64,000 nt of DNA from Meconema thalassinum. Its lineage: Eukaryota > Arthropoda > Insecta > Orthoptera > Tettigoniidae. Under the pieces are notes generated by a model that was given only the letters and a program-made list of their open reading frames with translations, was not told the DNA's origin and ran no database searches. The stretch covers positions 53,039,765 to 53,103,764 of the forward strand of contig OX336393.1 of NCBI GenBank assembly GCA_946902985.2. Reading direction: 5' to 3'. Shown piece after piece: positions 9,864-22,639 of the stretch. Each line of letters opens with the position of its first letter. Position 1 is the stretch's first letter. The position numbers and the translations under genes were made by a program.

Positions 9864-12800
9864 TATTGTAAAAGTGGTATAGCCTAAGTTGTTAAGCAAA
9901 GTAAAATTATTGTTTTAAGAGTTCCATTGACAATTTGGTCAGGACGTAATATTTTATAACAAAGTAATATCATTTTACGTTAATATTATAAAAAGCATAG
10001 AATGTGTGATAAAAAAAACAATGAAGCGGATTACGAATTGCGACGGTTGATTCACTTCACTTGGACGGAGCACATTTGTTTGTTTTTCACTTCACATTAA
10101 AAATCACACCGTATCGGGTATAGTCTACAGTATGCATCGTTTCTACGGACGACTTTCATTGGTGACACAGCCTTTTAGTCCCGTTAACCAACCGATAATC
10201 CGTTAGTTGGCTTAGTTCAACAGTTAGTTGAATCTGTTTCTACAAATAAAACACTGCAATCAACTATAAACCACTACACTAAATGTTATTGCTCAATATT
10301 ATTCACTATGTAATTTTTTCAGATGTTGACGCTCATCAACAGTGTGAAGAACATAAAATCGATGTTCTGTCCACTCATAGTGGTCTTCCATGACTTGATA
10401 AGCTAGTCTATAAAAACAAGGACGCAGTAAACTGGACACGCTGAAAATTATGTTTTGCAAGACAAAATTGAATTTCCCAGTCCCGTCAATAATCCAGAAA
10501 TGAAAAGGTTAATCATAGCATCAGGACCTTATCAACCTCGTGGTCTCTTTCCAAAACAGCCTGATAGACGAGCAAGTAAAAGATCATTTTCAACTAATTA
10601 CTACAGTTTTATATCAGGTTCTGGGATGAAATGTAACAGAATCTGGCTTTGCTATTCGCAAAAGTTAGACCGTGTCGACTGTCAACCCTGTTGACTGTTC
10701 CCACAACATTCAGAGAAGACTTTCGCTAGTACGGGACTAAACGACTGGAAATATATTTCTGATAGAATTAAAACTCATGAACAATCGGATGACCACATAT
10801 TTTCTTGTGCTATATTTGAGAAATGGAGGAATGATGAAACAATGAGTGATGCTTTAGAGAAACAGTTAAAAGAGACAAATTACTGGAGGAACGCTCTAGA
10901 AAGAATAGTTAATGTTTCATTAACTTTGGCCACATGTAACCTTGACTTCCTCGGAACAAGTAGTTAAATGGCAGATCCAAATAAAAGAAATTTCATGTTT
11001 ATAATAGAACTTCCGTCTGACTATAACCCTGTACTAAAAAACCTTTTGCAAAAGCCAGCAGGAAGTGCAAAATATTTAACCCCTAGCATCCAAAATGAAG
11101 TAATTTTCTCTGTTATTTTGGATACAACTCAGGATATAAGTAAAGTTGATCAGTTAAGTTTTCAGGTATGTCAAACTGGTAAATGATGAAAAAAAAAAAA
11201 AAAAAAAACCCAAAGAAATGAAGATTTGTGCCAAGTTTACTTCTTTTATAAAAGTTAAAGATAAAAGGGCATTTGGTTTGGCAAGTAAAATCGTGGAATC
11301 TATTCAAGATAAAGGTCTTGAATTGAAATAATGTCGTGGCCAAAGTTATGACGGCGCAAGCGTAATGAGTGTAGTATACAATGGAGTGCAGAAAAAGATT
11401 CAAGAAGTTGCGCCACATGCATATTTTGTACATTGTGCAAGTCACAATTTAAATCTGGCATTGAAAGACGCTGTAGAAGCCAATCGTGAAATACCACAGT
11501 TTTTTTGAGGATGTACAAAATGTCTACAACTTTTTTGGACACAGTATCAAACACTGGCTGGGACTGCAAGATGCATCTGAAAATGCAAACATAACGTTAA
11601 AAACACTCAACCCAATAAGATGGTCGGGAAGTTACGAAGCAGTTTTTTCTTTAAAGGAGAGGTTTGGCGATGTATTAAGAGAGCTATCCAAACTTATTTT
11701 GACAAATAATAGGGCAAAAGAAAGGAATGATGCAATAGGATTGAAAAAGAAAGTTGAAAGTTTTGAATTTGTGCTTCTGTTAGTTGTACAAACAAAGATT
11801 TTGCAGCAAATGAACATCGTATCTATATGTCTCCAAACTGAAGATATGGATATTGTTTCAGCTGTTGATCTATTAGGTGATGCTCTCTTAGGTATTACAG
11901 AACTAAGAAATTCATTTGAGGACCTTGTAAAAGAAGCTTCAACTATGGGCTCCAAGTGTGGAATACCTTGTGAGTTTTCTGAGAAAAGACTAAAGCAAGT
12001 TAAAAAGCATTTTGATGAACTGAGTGTAGACCACCGATTTCTCAATCCTGAAACTCGATTTTGGGTATCTGTGTTTTTCCCCATCATTGATACTATTATG
12101 GCTCAGTTAAACAGCAGATTTGAAGGCATGAAGTTATTAATGCCTACAAGTTCTTCAGCCTTTTCTTGAACAATGCTTCAGATGACGAACTGATCAAAGA
12201 GGCAAAAGGTTTCGCCGAGACCTTTTCTGATGATGTGTCGCCAACATTTCCAGCGTGCGTATTTTTCCTCTAAAATTAAGAAAATGTCGACTGTTAAGCA
12301 ACTGATGGACCTCCTCTACATTGAAAATCACATTCTGGTTGCAAGCTATCCTGATGTGTGTACTGCTTGTTTCATATTCTTGACTGTACCTATCACAGTG
12401 GCTAAATCAGAAAGATCTTTTTCCAAGCGGAACATTATCAAGTCCTACCTAAAAAGCACAATGAGCCAAGAATGTTTGCGTGGGTGAGCCCTTTTATCTA
12501 TTGAGAATGAAAGAGCTCTAAAACTTAACTTCTCACATGTAATTAACATGTTTGCAGATGTCCTGCTCGAGTCTAAACTGCGTGAACCTGAGAGGAATGT
12601 GCATCGTGGTCTATGAGACACGGTGTTGACGAGTGATGAGTTTTCTCGGTCCGTGCATAGTACAGAACCAAATACATTGGTCGGTGACTCACTGACTCAT
12701 TCGTAACACCACACTGGTCTCAGAGATGACCGTATGTTAGCAGTAATGGAATAGACGAGCATGTCAAGTAACACTACGGGCTGTTGACAGGCCCTTCTCT

Positions 12801-13528
12801 TCTCGCCTGACCCTTCCCTGCTCTTTCTCCTCACCCCACAAGTTCATAGAGCTTGGACTCGCACAGTAAAGAGCAGGAAAAAAGGTTTTGTGTAAATTAG
12901 GTTAGTTGATAAGTTTATTTGTTTTAAATAGTTTGTTTAATAATAATAACTCAACAAAAATGTTTGTAAACAATGAGTAAAAATGTAAAGATTAATTTTA
13001 TTTCAAGTTGTAATACATTTATAACTTTGAGCTTTCGACCTTGCGTGTATTTTATTTTTAAAGCCTGGTACTTCATAGACGATCCTATCTGTTCCCTTTT
13101 GTTTTCTACTCTAGCTTCATTATTGTCAGTAATAAAATAAAAAAAATATGTGTAATTATAATATATTATACTGTATTTTCATGCAGTTTTCCTCTCTTTC
13201 TAATTGATATTTGTGCAGACGTAGTTTTCTATTACGATATCACAATTTCACAAATTGAAAAGCTATAGCTATTATTTATCATAATTATTTAGGAAATTTG
13301 ATGGAGCCAACAGCCAAAGTATAAATTAAATATTTCTAGAAAAAGGGAAGTGGCAAGGGGGAGGAATTCGAAAAGTGCATAAAGTACCTTTGATAAGTTC
13401 CTATCTTCAAACATTATTAATATTAAAGGCCTGCAGTTAGGTCAGGTTTTCAAAAGATAGTGAGGGGGCCCCATTTCAACTCCTTGCTCCGAGGCCCCTT
13501 CAGGTCTAGCTACGCCACTGGTAATAAA

Positions 13529-14240
13529 TGATAAATATTTCTATCTCTTTATGTATTTTAAAGGTTTTGCATTTTTATTAGTTTCTCTTAAACATTTCTC
13601 TCTCTTTATGTATTGGTTTTGCCTTCTTATTTGTTTTTTATTAGCTAGTACCATTTCCTTGCAAATAGTCAACTGTTACTACCTCAAGACAGTGAGAGTA
13701 TACTTTCCCTAGGTATAGTCAACTCTGACTAGTAATTGTTGATCGAAATTGAACACTTACCGCTTTTAATCAACTTTTACTGAAAAGATCAGTAAGAGTC
13801 GACTTTACCTAGGGAGAGTCAACTGTTACTGGAGAATCAACTTTCCCTGTTACATATACACTGAATCCTCTGTGGGCTTTGAAATTTAATACGCCAAGTT
13901 CCGTCTTAAATACAACGAATACTTTGACGTAAATAGCAGTACGTAATCTCTCCAGCCTCGTATACTGTCTCTGGTTTTTATGATGTTGTCTTTATAATCC
14001 CCTTGAAGTGATGTGATATATCTACATCAAATTCCCCACCTCTTTGTTATTGCCATAGAGATATCAATATGTTGTAAAATTCAAGGATAGTTTCCAGGCA
14101 ATTCTTTGCCTCGTGATTATGCCTCCAGAACTGATTGACATTAATAACAAAAGCATTGAGATCACCACCATGGACCAGTAGAAGCACTGCTGGAAGATGC
14201 TAGGGTGGGGACAGATATAGAGGGAATTATAAGCAGTTAA
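13529..14240. other. non-coding gap between the hAT and P-like elements
   Basis: No gene is seen. At 13,665-13,850 degenerate copies of AGTCAACTGTTACT and related words recur in both orientations. Confidence 0.45.
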
Positions 14241-14252
14241 ATAGGGATGTAT

Positions 14253-14307
14253 AGAGCTCTAAAATTTAACTTCTCACATGTAATTAACATGTTTGCAGAT
14301 GTCCTGC
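14253..14307 (+). repeat. 55-bp patch copied from hAT transposase sequence
   Basis: These 55 bp match 12,512-12,566, inside the hAT transposase C-terminal coding region, with one C-to-T difference. They sit where the right end of the P-like element has unrelated terminal sequence. Confidence 0.85.
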
Positions 14308-14421
14308 ACCGATAGAGCGCACTGCTGTTGTACTGGGTAAGCGCAGGGCGCTCTTCATTTGTCTCCTGTGTTCTCATGCCGCTAATATGTACGAATTTAA
14401 GTTGTTTAAATTGTTATTTTC

Positions 14422-15038
14422 GTGACTATGCCGAGCTATTGCAGTGTTCCTCTTTGCAAAAATCAGGGAAGGCCGGTTTCGTTTCACCAATTTCCACAAA
14501 ATCAAGAAATGAGGAAGAAATGGTCACATGCTATTAGAAGGAAAAATTTCGGTGATAAAAATCTGACCGAATATATTAAAGTGTGTTTCCCTAATTTACA
14601 ACCCGATGACTTCACGAAATCTGTGCTGGAAAAGTGTGACTTACAAAGGAAAGTAATTCCTATTTTGTACCTATAAACTGATTAGACATTTCGATAACAA
14701 CCACTGAATTTATGCGTTTGTATTTGAAGGTGAGAGAGCAAGATTAAAACCGGGCGCTGTTCCATCGCTTTTTCCGTGGACCTCAAACACAACAAAAATA
14801 ATTATTTAGGAAGAGGCCATACACAAGAAAATTGTCGGATTATCACAACAAGCCTACAATATCGGAATCTGCAGAAATCATCTCCATTGAAGTACGGGAA
14901 GAAATCGTCAATATACACGAAGAAATGAAAGTAACATTTATGACTCCCATTTTCAAAGACATCAATACTCGGTCAAATACTTCAAGAATAAATATCGCAG
15001 CATTAACAGTCACAAACGTATTATGGTTGGTTTCTTGA
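14422..15038 (+). pseudogene. THAP-domain N-terminus of a P-like transposase
   Basis: The THAP domain is a C2CH zinc finger that binds DNA, here the transposon ends. The frame at 14,422-14,676 begins with PSYCSVPLCKNQGRPVSFHQ and continues RKKWSHAIRRKNF, the usual THAP order with two early Cys and the conserved Trp. A further exon-like piece at about 14,739-14,800 reads RARLKPGAVPSLFPW, a conserved segment just after the THAP fold. The following frame from 14,832 is unrecognised. The catalytic part is missing, and the mariner lies about 600 bp downstream. The gap between THAP pieces could be a small intron or decay. Confidence 0.75.
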
Positions 15039-15648
15039 AATCAGAATTAATCGTCAACTTCCATCTGCCCGACGGAGAATGTGGTAGCGACTGACTTCTA
15101 CATTCTTGAGACATAGTCAGATAAATGGAAACAGTTCATGGCCCTAAAGCAGGGTTTCTCAAACTTAAAAAAAATTGTACCCCCAAGTCCTTTCCCAGGG
15201 GTAAGGGAACGATTCTTATTGAGAAATTGACAAAATTACATAAGAACCAAACGTTGCGATGCATTTTCGAGGTACACATTACCGGTATCAACTTTCTTTG
15301 ATTATGTTTACCTTAAAACACGACAGTTTCATGTAAGCTATCAACCTAAAAAAAATACATGAATCGATGTCTGTAAGCAGGAGGAGCAAGTGAATATTTA
15401 AATCTCTATTTAAGATTTAAGTCTTATGGAGATATATTTATCAATATAGGCCTACAATACTCTAGTAATTTAAATCTTTAGGAGAAAGCATGCTGACTCA
15501 TATTCATTATTTGAATAATAAAGCGTGTTAGAATTTTGTTATTACCGCTGTAGGCCATTCTTCCCTCCTCCCGCTAGTTTTAGTGCCTCTAGTCCGTAGC
15601 TCATCTCACAGCTGTTTAACGCTTAAACACTGAAAATCGTCCATAATA

Positions 15649-16428
15649 CGAGGGCAATTCAGAAACTAACCTCCGGTTGATTGAAAAAAATACACCAAGT
15701 TAAGTAAAAATATTTTAATATATACATCTTACAACTACATCTTTGCACTATTTTTCGACATAGTCTCCATAACGATTGAGGCACTTATCGTATCTCTTCA
15801 CAAGCTTTGAAATTCCTTCTGCATAAAAATCACCCGCTTGTGCCTTGAGCCAGCCTGTGACCGCATCTTTGAGCTCTTCGTCGTCATCAAACCGCTGGGA
15901 CCCGAGCCATTTCTTCATATGCATGAAGAGGTGTTAATCGCTTGGCGCCAGATCTGGGATGTAAGGTGGATGGTTGAAAACGTCCCACTTGAAGGACTCA
16001 GGAAGGGCTGTTGTTCTGCGAGCAGAGTGCGGACGGGCGGTATCGTGCAAAAAAACGATACCGGAAGTCAGCATACCACGGCGTTTGTTCTGTATAGCCC
16101 GTCGTAATGTTTTTAGTGTTTCACAGTACACGTCTTGATTAATGGTCGTCCCACGTTCCATGAATTCAACCAACAACACCCCTTTGGCATCCCAAAACAC
16201 CGTTGCCATCAGTTTTCTGGCAGAAAAATCTTGCCGGGCTTTTTTTGGTTTGGTAGGCGAATCTGAATGTGCCCACATCTTTGGCTGTAAAAAACCGTAT
16301 AACAGCACGCACTTCACATTTGGTGGGATTTTCTATTGCAGCACACATTTCAAACTGCCACAAAAACTAAACTAGCGCAAGCACGATGTTCACTCGACTA
16401 CGGCTTGCTGCCGACTGACCTGCTGAGC
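15649..16428 (-). mobile_element. mariner element, 3' portion
   Basis: The end CGAGGGCAATTCAGAAACTA follows a TA at 15,647-15,648. The matching inverted end lies at 29,527 with TA at 29,528-29,529. This portion holds the 3' end, the transposase and part of the 5' leader on the minus strand. It stops at CTGCTGAGC (16,420-16,428), which recurs at 29,438-29,446. Confidence 0.85.
15748..16363 (-). pseudogene. mariner transposase, internally deleted
   Basis: Mariner transposases cut and paste their element at TA sites using a D,D34D triad. Here an N-terminus (MCAAIENPTKCEVRAVIRFF) runs straight into the C-terminal half, so about half of the protein, including the first catalytic Asp region, is missing. 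The second and third acidic sites are visible in FLHDTARPHSA and YIPDLAPSD. A frameshift lies near 16,290, and a stop replaces the residue after APSD (about 15,931). The reading then continues to DYVEK and a stop at 15,748. Confidence 0.85.
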
Positions 16429-17797
16429 AAGGAGCATATAATAAGAGAGACGACACTCAATGCTAATTTTCTGGACGCTTATATTGGCTAGAATTTCGTA
16501 GAATTTCAGGTCCACGTGGCAATGTTTGGGCTACAATGGCTACCAATCTCGCATATAAAGTAACTACGATTGACTGTGATCATTACGAACGCACATTATT
16601 ACGTTCGGAACCGATTTTTAGTGTCTGACATTGAATCAAAAGCATTCGTTATTACACCCCAGGAGGCGATATCGTTCCAAAAATGAAATACCAATTATGA
16701 GTTTTGGTGTGTCATGTTGGTATGATTTCCAAATCTACGAGAACTATTTTTCCATTTATTAGCCTATTTGAAAGCCTACCGGTGCTTTTAATACAATATA
16801 AATGTTCTTAATAATGACTAAAAGCTGTTAAAAATGATATAATCGAGAGTAATTAGAGTTTGCTTCATTATACCATCATAACCTCAAAACATTCGTAACC
16901 CTCCTCGCCCCAAACCATGCTGCACTTTATTCACCAGTAATGTAGCTGCAATGAAATGCTATGTTCATATATTTCATTCTCCCATAAATTCTACCCCCAC
17001 CCTCCTCTACCGCACGAGATCAATATACCCTCAATATTCTATACAGTAATGAGGATTCAGGATGAGGAGTAGGTTTCGAAAAATGATAATTACTTTGTGA
17101 AAGACAGATTTCATTTATTTGAATACCGCTTTCTGCATGTTTACATTTTGTCTTTTACATTTGATTGTGCAGCTGAAAACAACCTTCAGAGATGTGAATA
17201 CCAATGGTTAAGCTCGTTGAGAACACAGAAACACACGAGATCTTGAACGTGGTCAGTAGGCTACTTGGATGGTTGATGGCACACTGTTTTAAGCCACCCG
17301 ACCGCCAACTCCAGCCTCGGAAACCCTCTTTGGAAAACTGGACCAGCCCCGGGTGGAAGATAAACTGCAAATGTCCAAAGCACAAGTCGAAGCAAAAATT
17401 AAATTTCAATGTAGGCCTACACAGATAAATGCAATGCATGTAGTAGTATTATTGCAAATCAACACCACATATATGCAAATGGTCGGTAATCCGCCTTTCA
17501 ATATAGCAGAGGCAGAGTGGGGGAATGTTTGTTTGCAGTAGGACTGTGAAGAGGAGCAGCACACGTGAGTTGCTCTTCTGCCCAGTCCTAGTGTAGGCTG
17601 GGCGCCAGATACTTGTTTCATTTATTACCCCTTATCTTCATGAAGCTAGAGAAGGTCTCAAATGACGAATGTGATAAAGCTGAAACATATTTGTGAACAG
17701 AAAAGTTTGGCCAGGGGTCTCTTATAGTTCAGAAGTTTTCAACACTGTAGCACGACCACTTTTAACAAAAGTTGTTTTGTTGTTGCTTTTATCATTC
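16429..17797. other. start of the 13-kb block inside mariner; no gene
   Basis: The block from 16,429 to 29,437 lies between 9-bp direct repeats. This first part has only short frames without recognisable domains. No inverted termini are visible at the block's ends. Confidence 0.45.
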
Positions 17798-18525
17798 GAG
17801 GGCTTGGACATGGTGGTCCTTGAGACCCATGTACTTAGGTGTGTGTATTTTTTTTACGATAACATGTTGTAATATGGTGACTGTATTAATAATATATTTA
17901 TTACAGCCAATGGCCAAAGCAAACAAAATAAGAAATATAACTACATAACTAGTCACAACAAATTTCCTCCAAGGACTTATTCCTCTTCATGAAAGTAGCA
18001 AGGTGATAACGCTCACCTGTTTTCTCGCAGAGAGAACAAACACAGTTTATATCAGGTGTGTGAAACTGTAATGTGCGGCAAACTCTGTGGTGAAAACCAT
18101 GTACCGCATATCAGGTAAGAAGAAGACACAATTCGTAATTGGCAACTGACCACTCTCTGTTTATCATAGCGTCAGTAGAGTAAAATTCGCTCCAAATCTC
18201 TGCTTTCTTCTGATAATGCTCTCGCAATAGTTCTTGATATGGTGACTGTATTACTGTGTCTTTGTACTTGAGATGAGGATTGGGAGGGAGGCAGCCGTGG
18301 CCACAAATAAGGAACCATCTTGGCATTTGCCTGCAGTAGACGTGGTAAACCACTTCCAAGATGGCCTAGTTGGGAATCGAATCCACCTCGCCTCAGGATT
18401 GCCACATGAGGCTTAGCATACCCCGTTTCAGACCTCAGATCAGAATTACTTTTATGGGCAGGGCCAGGAAACGAACCCAGACCTCTGGGGAAAGAACCGA
18501 GAATGCTAGCCACTACACGAGGTGG
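17798..18525 (-). repeat. SINE (family A) split by a LINE fragment
   Basis: The minus-strand head near 18,525 has GTGTAGTGGCTAGCATTCTC and GGTCTGGGTTCG. The body has AAGTGGTTTACCACGTC, and the 3' tail is found at 17,798-17,871. The two parts are separated by a 348-bp insertion with an exact 17-bp TSD, so this is one SINE split by a later event. Confidence 0.8.
17889..18236 (-). mobile_element. LINE 3' end inserted in a SINE, 17-bp TSD
   Basis: ATATGGTGACTGTATTA is at 17,872-17,888 and 18,237-18,253. On the minus strand the insert encodes a degenerate Cys-rich tail (VCRTLQFHTPDINCVCSLC) like the C-terminal zinc motif of many insect LINEs. It ends in GGCCATTGGCTGTAATAAAT. The 5' part is missing. 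The exact clade is not clear. Confidence 0.65.
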
Positions 18526-21500
18526 TCAAACAAGAATTGTGTCCAGGCATGTATCTAGGCCTAATGGGTAAGACTAGGGAGTTGTGTGTCTACAAGGTAT
18601 AGGGGAGCTGAAAACATGGTAGCCTTTCTTCCTGGAACTACAAACTGTCATTCACTCATTGAGAACAGTTTCCAGCTAGTCTGTAAAGAACCCATTACAG
18701 ATTTGGGTGCTGTTCAGCACCTAGAACAAAATAATACTAGGTACAGAACTCCATTGTCATGCATAGGAATACAATGCTAACTTTCTTACATATTTCGAGT
18801 GATCAAGCTAAGAGAACTTGAACCCTCAGTGTAAGAAAAATGTCCCTACGATGCCAGAACAACCCTTGTTCTCTCAGCTATAAAATGCATGTTAGCAGGC
18901 TCCACCATCAAATAGGGAGGTACAATTTGACATGCTGCATACATAAAATGATGATTACTAACACAGTAAGACTGAAACCTACAATGAAGCAGCACTCAAA
19001 AGGAGCTACGGGCTAACGTACACTACTGAATGAAGCCCTACTGTACTCCTAGGCTTTTACATCCAACAATGTAGTAGGCCTACACCTTGCAGGCTCTAGG
19101 CTAAGCATAATAGAGGACCAGAGGGAAGATAACAAAGTAGCCAATAAAGCCTACTATTATTTTGCTGGAGGATATCTGTATTAATATCTTCTAGCAAGTA
19201 CACAAACAAACAATATTAACATATATTTCTAGAGCCAACAAACATTCTTTGTCGACTTCATCACCCATGCCTAGGATTGTATCAATCCTTGCCTTATTCC
19301 CTGGCGCATAGGACACCAGAAGTCACAGCCATGCAGAGTGTATGTCAAAATAGGACCAGGGTCCAAACCTGGGTGCTTCCATCACAAGTCACTTTGTACC
19401 TTTAATACTGTACTTGTAGTATTTGATTGAGACAGCTGCATGCATGCAAGTATTAGCATAAATAGGAAAATTATGGACATGGATAGGCCCTACCGCATAT
19501 CAAACTACTTAAGTAGCCTACCGTTAACTAAACTAAAGCTGATCCTGCACAAAGACTTGACAGAAGTCTTCAGCAAGATGAAAACAACGTTTGGTACATT
19601 TGGCAGGAATAAATTACATATTGTCCAATATGTACAAGACTATCGTACCTATTTCGGATTTTTACGGTACGCGAAAAACAAACAAATAAGAGTAAATCCA
19701 TAAATTCTGATTGGTCAGTATAATTATACCGACAGAAACTATGACAAAGGTTTACATCTTAGCAATTAAAACCTACCCTACATATGAATTATGTTGTCCC
19801 ACGTTTAGAGCGAACGTAGCTGTCGCCATTTCTAACAACACCGCTAGTCACTTGTTCAATTTAGTATTGGATCCAACATAATACAGATTAAGTCACTAAA
19901 AATGGAGTATACTGCAACAGTTGTCGGCATGCGGGCCCAAACAGTAAACAAAACGCACATGGCGGTCTTTGTTTTGATTCGAATCGCCCATAACCACAGT
20001 ATAGATACCAATACAGTATGGACACTTCGGCAAAACCGGAAGAACGGATTTTCAAAAAAACAATTGATAAGGGGGAGCACCAATACACCTGTAAGCCGCT
20101 AGGTAGCACCACTTATGGACAACCACATGATAAACAGCTGATTGATGAATGTATATTTTATGTCATTTATTTAACTCTATTTCAACACACTAGCTCTCAT
20201 TATAATCAGATATTTTAGGAAAATAAATAACAAGAAAATAGAAAGTGTTAATACTACTGTGTTTTAATTCTAAGAAGTGTGGAATTTAATGTTTAACACC
20301 ACATTCCTCCTCCAGTCCTGTGGTGTCGCATTGTGATTGCATCGTGACGATGAAAGGTTATGATATGTTTTTAATGATTAAATTAACACACGATATATTG
20401 AAAAGTGTGGGGGAAATGTGGATTTTGTTTCTTAAACTTTTGTAGTCTGAGATAATGCAATTCAAGTTTTCTACAGAAACTGTAAATAAGTGTTAATTTT
20501 TAATGTTCTTAGCTTCCTAACGTAAATACCCGGGAATTTATTTAGTCAATAAAAAGTCATGTTGATGGGTGGGGACAGCCTTATTATGCAGTGTTATTTT
20601 CACATTTCATGATATGCCTAGGCTACTTCTTACTCCTTATTTCTTAGCCTACTCACACTTCCGTTCATTATCTTGTGTTCCAAGAAGAATTCAATACCGG
20701 TACTGTAAGTCATGTGCTAAGGAATCTCTTTTCATTACCTTTATTAGTTCCACGTCTTTGTATGCCTATTATAGGAGCAACAAGTAGCTTTCAGATTCAA
20801 CAAATAGACTATACATTTACTGGTAGATTGTTTTGTTTAGCCTACAGATGGCCTAAAAATAAGTAAAGTAAAGCTGAAATACAAGCTCAGGGCTTACAGT
20901 AAGTAAACCGGCCAACCACCCTTCGTACAGAGGCCTGCTTCTTTAATCCTAGAAGCCAAGGTCACACCCAGATCTCCATTCGGAGATCCTAAAGTCGTCA
21001 TATTATAGTTTTGGACTGGGTTTTGATTCTTGGTTAATGCATGTTAGAATTCCAGAGTTGCATTCCGTGGTTCAAATTCCAAATATAAAAAAGAAAGGTT
21101 CTGTGGCTTATGATCACGAGAGCCACGTGAAGCTACAAGTTTGCTTTGCTTTCTGTCGCTAGTGAATGTAATAAAGTAATATATCTGGTAAATAACACTA
21201 TGTGCAATGGTGTCGCCAATCAATCAAGTAAAACGCTCAGTCCTAAACTTGCTCTAACCATAGCTTAACACCAATCAGACCTAACTTTAACCTCGTCACG
21301 ACTAATAAGTTGCCATCTATCCGCACCGCACTTTTTACTTGTCAGTGGTATGTCAACTCCTTATTCTCCCCATTCTGCAGAAATGGAGATAATGTAGGAT
21401 GAGTTTTCCATGCGATGGATGGTTTTTACACCTGGATGAGAGAAATGTTAGGCTCATAATGCTGTGTTGCTTTTGGAGAGGCCTGGGGCAGGTCTTTCCA

Positions 21501-21719
21501 GTTGGTACCTGTAAGCGACATGTACATCATAGCAGAATTAATACTGGTCATTAGGAGGCCTAACTACATGCCATAGTTTCAGTTACTAGGCCCAAGAGTT
21601 AACAAAGGGCTATCGTGGTGTTATCAGTTCACACTCTGCGCAGAGTGCTGGGATTCAGTTTCAAGTCTTAACAGCAGTCTTATTTTAAACACTAAAGTTT
21701 CAAAGTATGTATAATTTTA
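18526..21719. other. non-coding stretch
   Basis: About 3.2 kb with no supported gene and no repeat that I can match inside this window. Short frames near 19,440, 19,902 and 20,018 lack family features. Confidence 0.45.
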
Positions 21720-21955
21720 TTAATGCAGCCAATGGCCATGTACTTTTCTTTTCAGGACGGGTCAGGGAAGGGATATTGGAGGGAAATTGGCCGTGGATTT
21801 ATTGAAAGGAACCGTCCCGGCATTTGCCTGGTAGTGAAAATGGTAAACCACGAAAACCATTTTCAGGACGGTAGAGGTGGGATTCGAAATCACGCTCTCC
21901 CGATGCCAGCGAGGCACGAGATAGCACATTAGCGCTCTCGGCCACCAAGGCCGGT
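21720..21955 (-). repeat. tRNA-headed SINE (family D)
   Basis: On the minus strand the head GGCCTTGGTGGCCGAGAGCG resembles a Leu/Ser-type tRNA start, followed by TTTCGAATCCC as B box and a GAAAATGGTTTTCGTGG body. The 3' end CATGGCCATTGGCTGCATTA matches the 3' end of the LINE at 17,889-18,236. Confidence 0.8.
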
Positions 21956-22639
21956 TCAAAGTAGGCCTATGTATGCCTCTTGGTAAGCTATAATCTGGAG
22001 TCATTTATATAACCATATTTTTTGACATACCGGTACTGTATATATTATTATAGTTCCAATTAGGACCTCTTTGGTCTATGACCCGTGTACTTGTGTGTGC
22101 ATGGTATTTGATAATCAGTGTTGTGGTGAATGTAATGTAATTGTTGTTTTAAGGGGCGGAACTTCGAGGTCATCTGCCCCTAGAGTGTTATGGTGACTAG
22201 CAGTGTTTGTAACTTGAACAGTACTCCAAAAAAGGTTTTGCATATTGGGATTTAGTGTTTTGCTATGTGTACTATCCTACCAGCGAATTGTTACCGGTGG
22301 CGGAAATCGGAACTAATGCACTCCGCCCAGCCACACTCCTGCGATAGACGTGCAGTTGTCGCCAGAGAAACCTCATCGCATGTCATTTGTGTGCATGATT
22401 CGTGCTGGGTCGTGCGCTGTGCGGTGTGTTCTCATTGTACGACTGTGCATGCATTCCCCCTCTTGGCCAGCAACCGCTCGCGGCAGCCATAGCGAGGCGA
22501 GCTGACGTAATGTATACACAACAGCCGTGCTCCACGTCTAGCAGTAACAATTCCCTGGTAAGGTAGTATGTAATGGCATACAAAGAAAAACAACACACAA
22601 TATGTTGTGCAAAAGAGACAAACACTAAAAGCTTAACAA
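21956..22639. other. non-coding; SINE tail at 22,140
   Basis: A SINE 3' tail (TTGTTGTTTTAAGGGGCGGA) lies at about 22,140-22,190. The GC-richer part at 22,260-22,520 has only short frames without domains. Confidence 0.5.

Larger units (their letters stand above)
8486..12616 (+). pseudogene. hAT transposase (ZMYM1-like), interrupted and frameshifted
   Basis: In an active element this enzyme would cut the TIRs and rejoin the element elsewhere. An N-terminal piece starts near 8486 (KRTYESGAKKGKDKRKEE) and is broken by the foldback insertion. 10,455-11,186 is one frame with two in-frame stops (10,692-10,694 and 10,965-10,967). It covers a TTF-type zinc-finger-like part (CNRIWLCYSQ, later GLNDWKYISDRIKTHEQSDD). 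After an A tract at 11,189-11,209 comes YDGASVMSGVYNGVQKK, holding the expected catalytic-core Asp, and HCASHNLNLALKDAVEANRE. 11,486-12,169 is a clean frame (NPIRWSGSYEAVFSLKERF...). From 12,390 the C-terminal dimerisation region has KSERSFSKRNIIKSYLKSTM. Several stops and frame changes make it non-functional. Confidence 0.88.
7990..13520 (+). mobile_element. hAT DNA transposon, ZMYM1-like group, complete ends
   Basis: The left end CAGGGGCGTAGCTA and the inverted right end CAGTGGCGTAGCTA form a 14-bp TIR with one mismatch. GTAATAAA is present at both 7982-7989 and 13521-13528, an exact 8-bp TSD as made by hAT transposases. Inside are pieces of a plus-strand hAT transposase from about 8486 to 12616. 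A foldback element (8602-9617) and a 54-bp retroposon tail (9810-9863) inserted later. Length is 5531 bp with those guests. The ends are well kept but the gene is dead. Confidence 0.9.
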
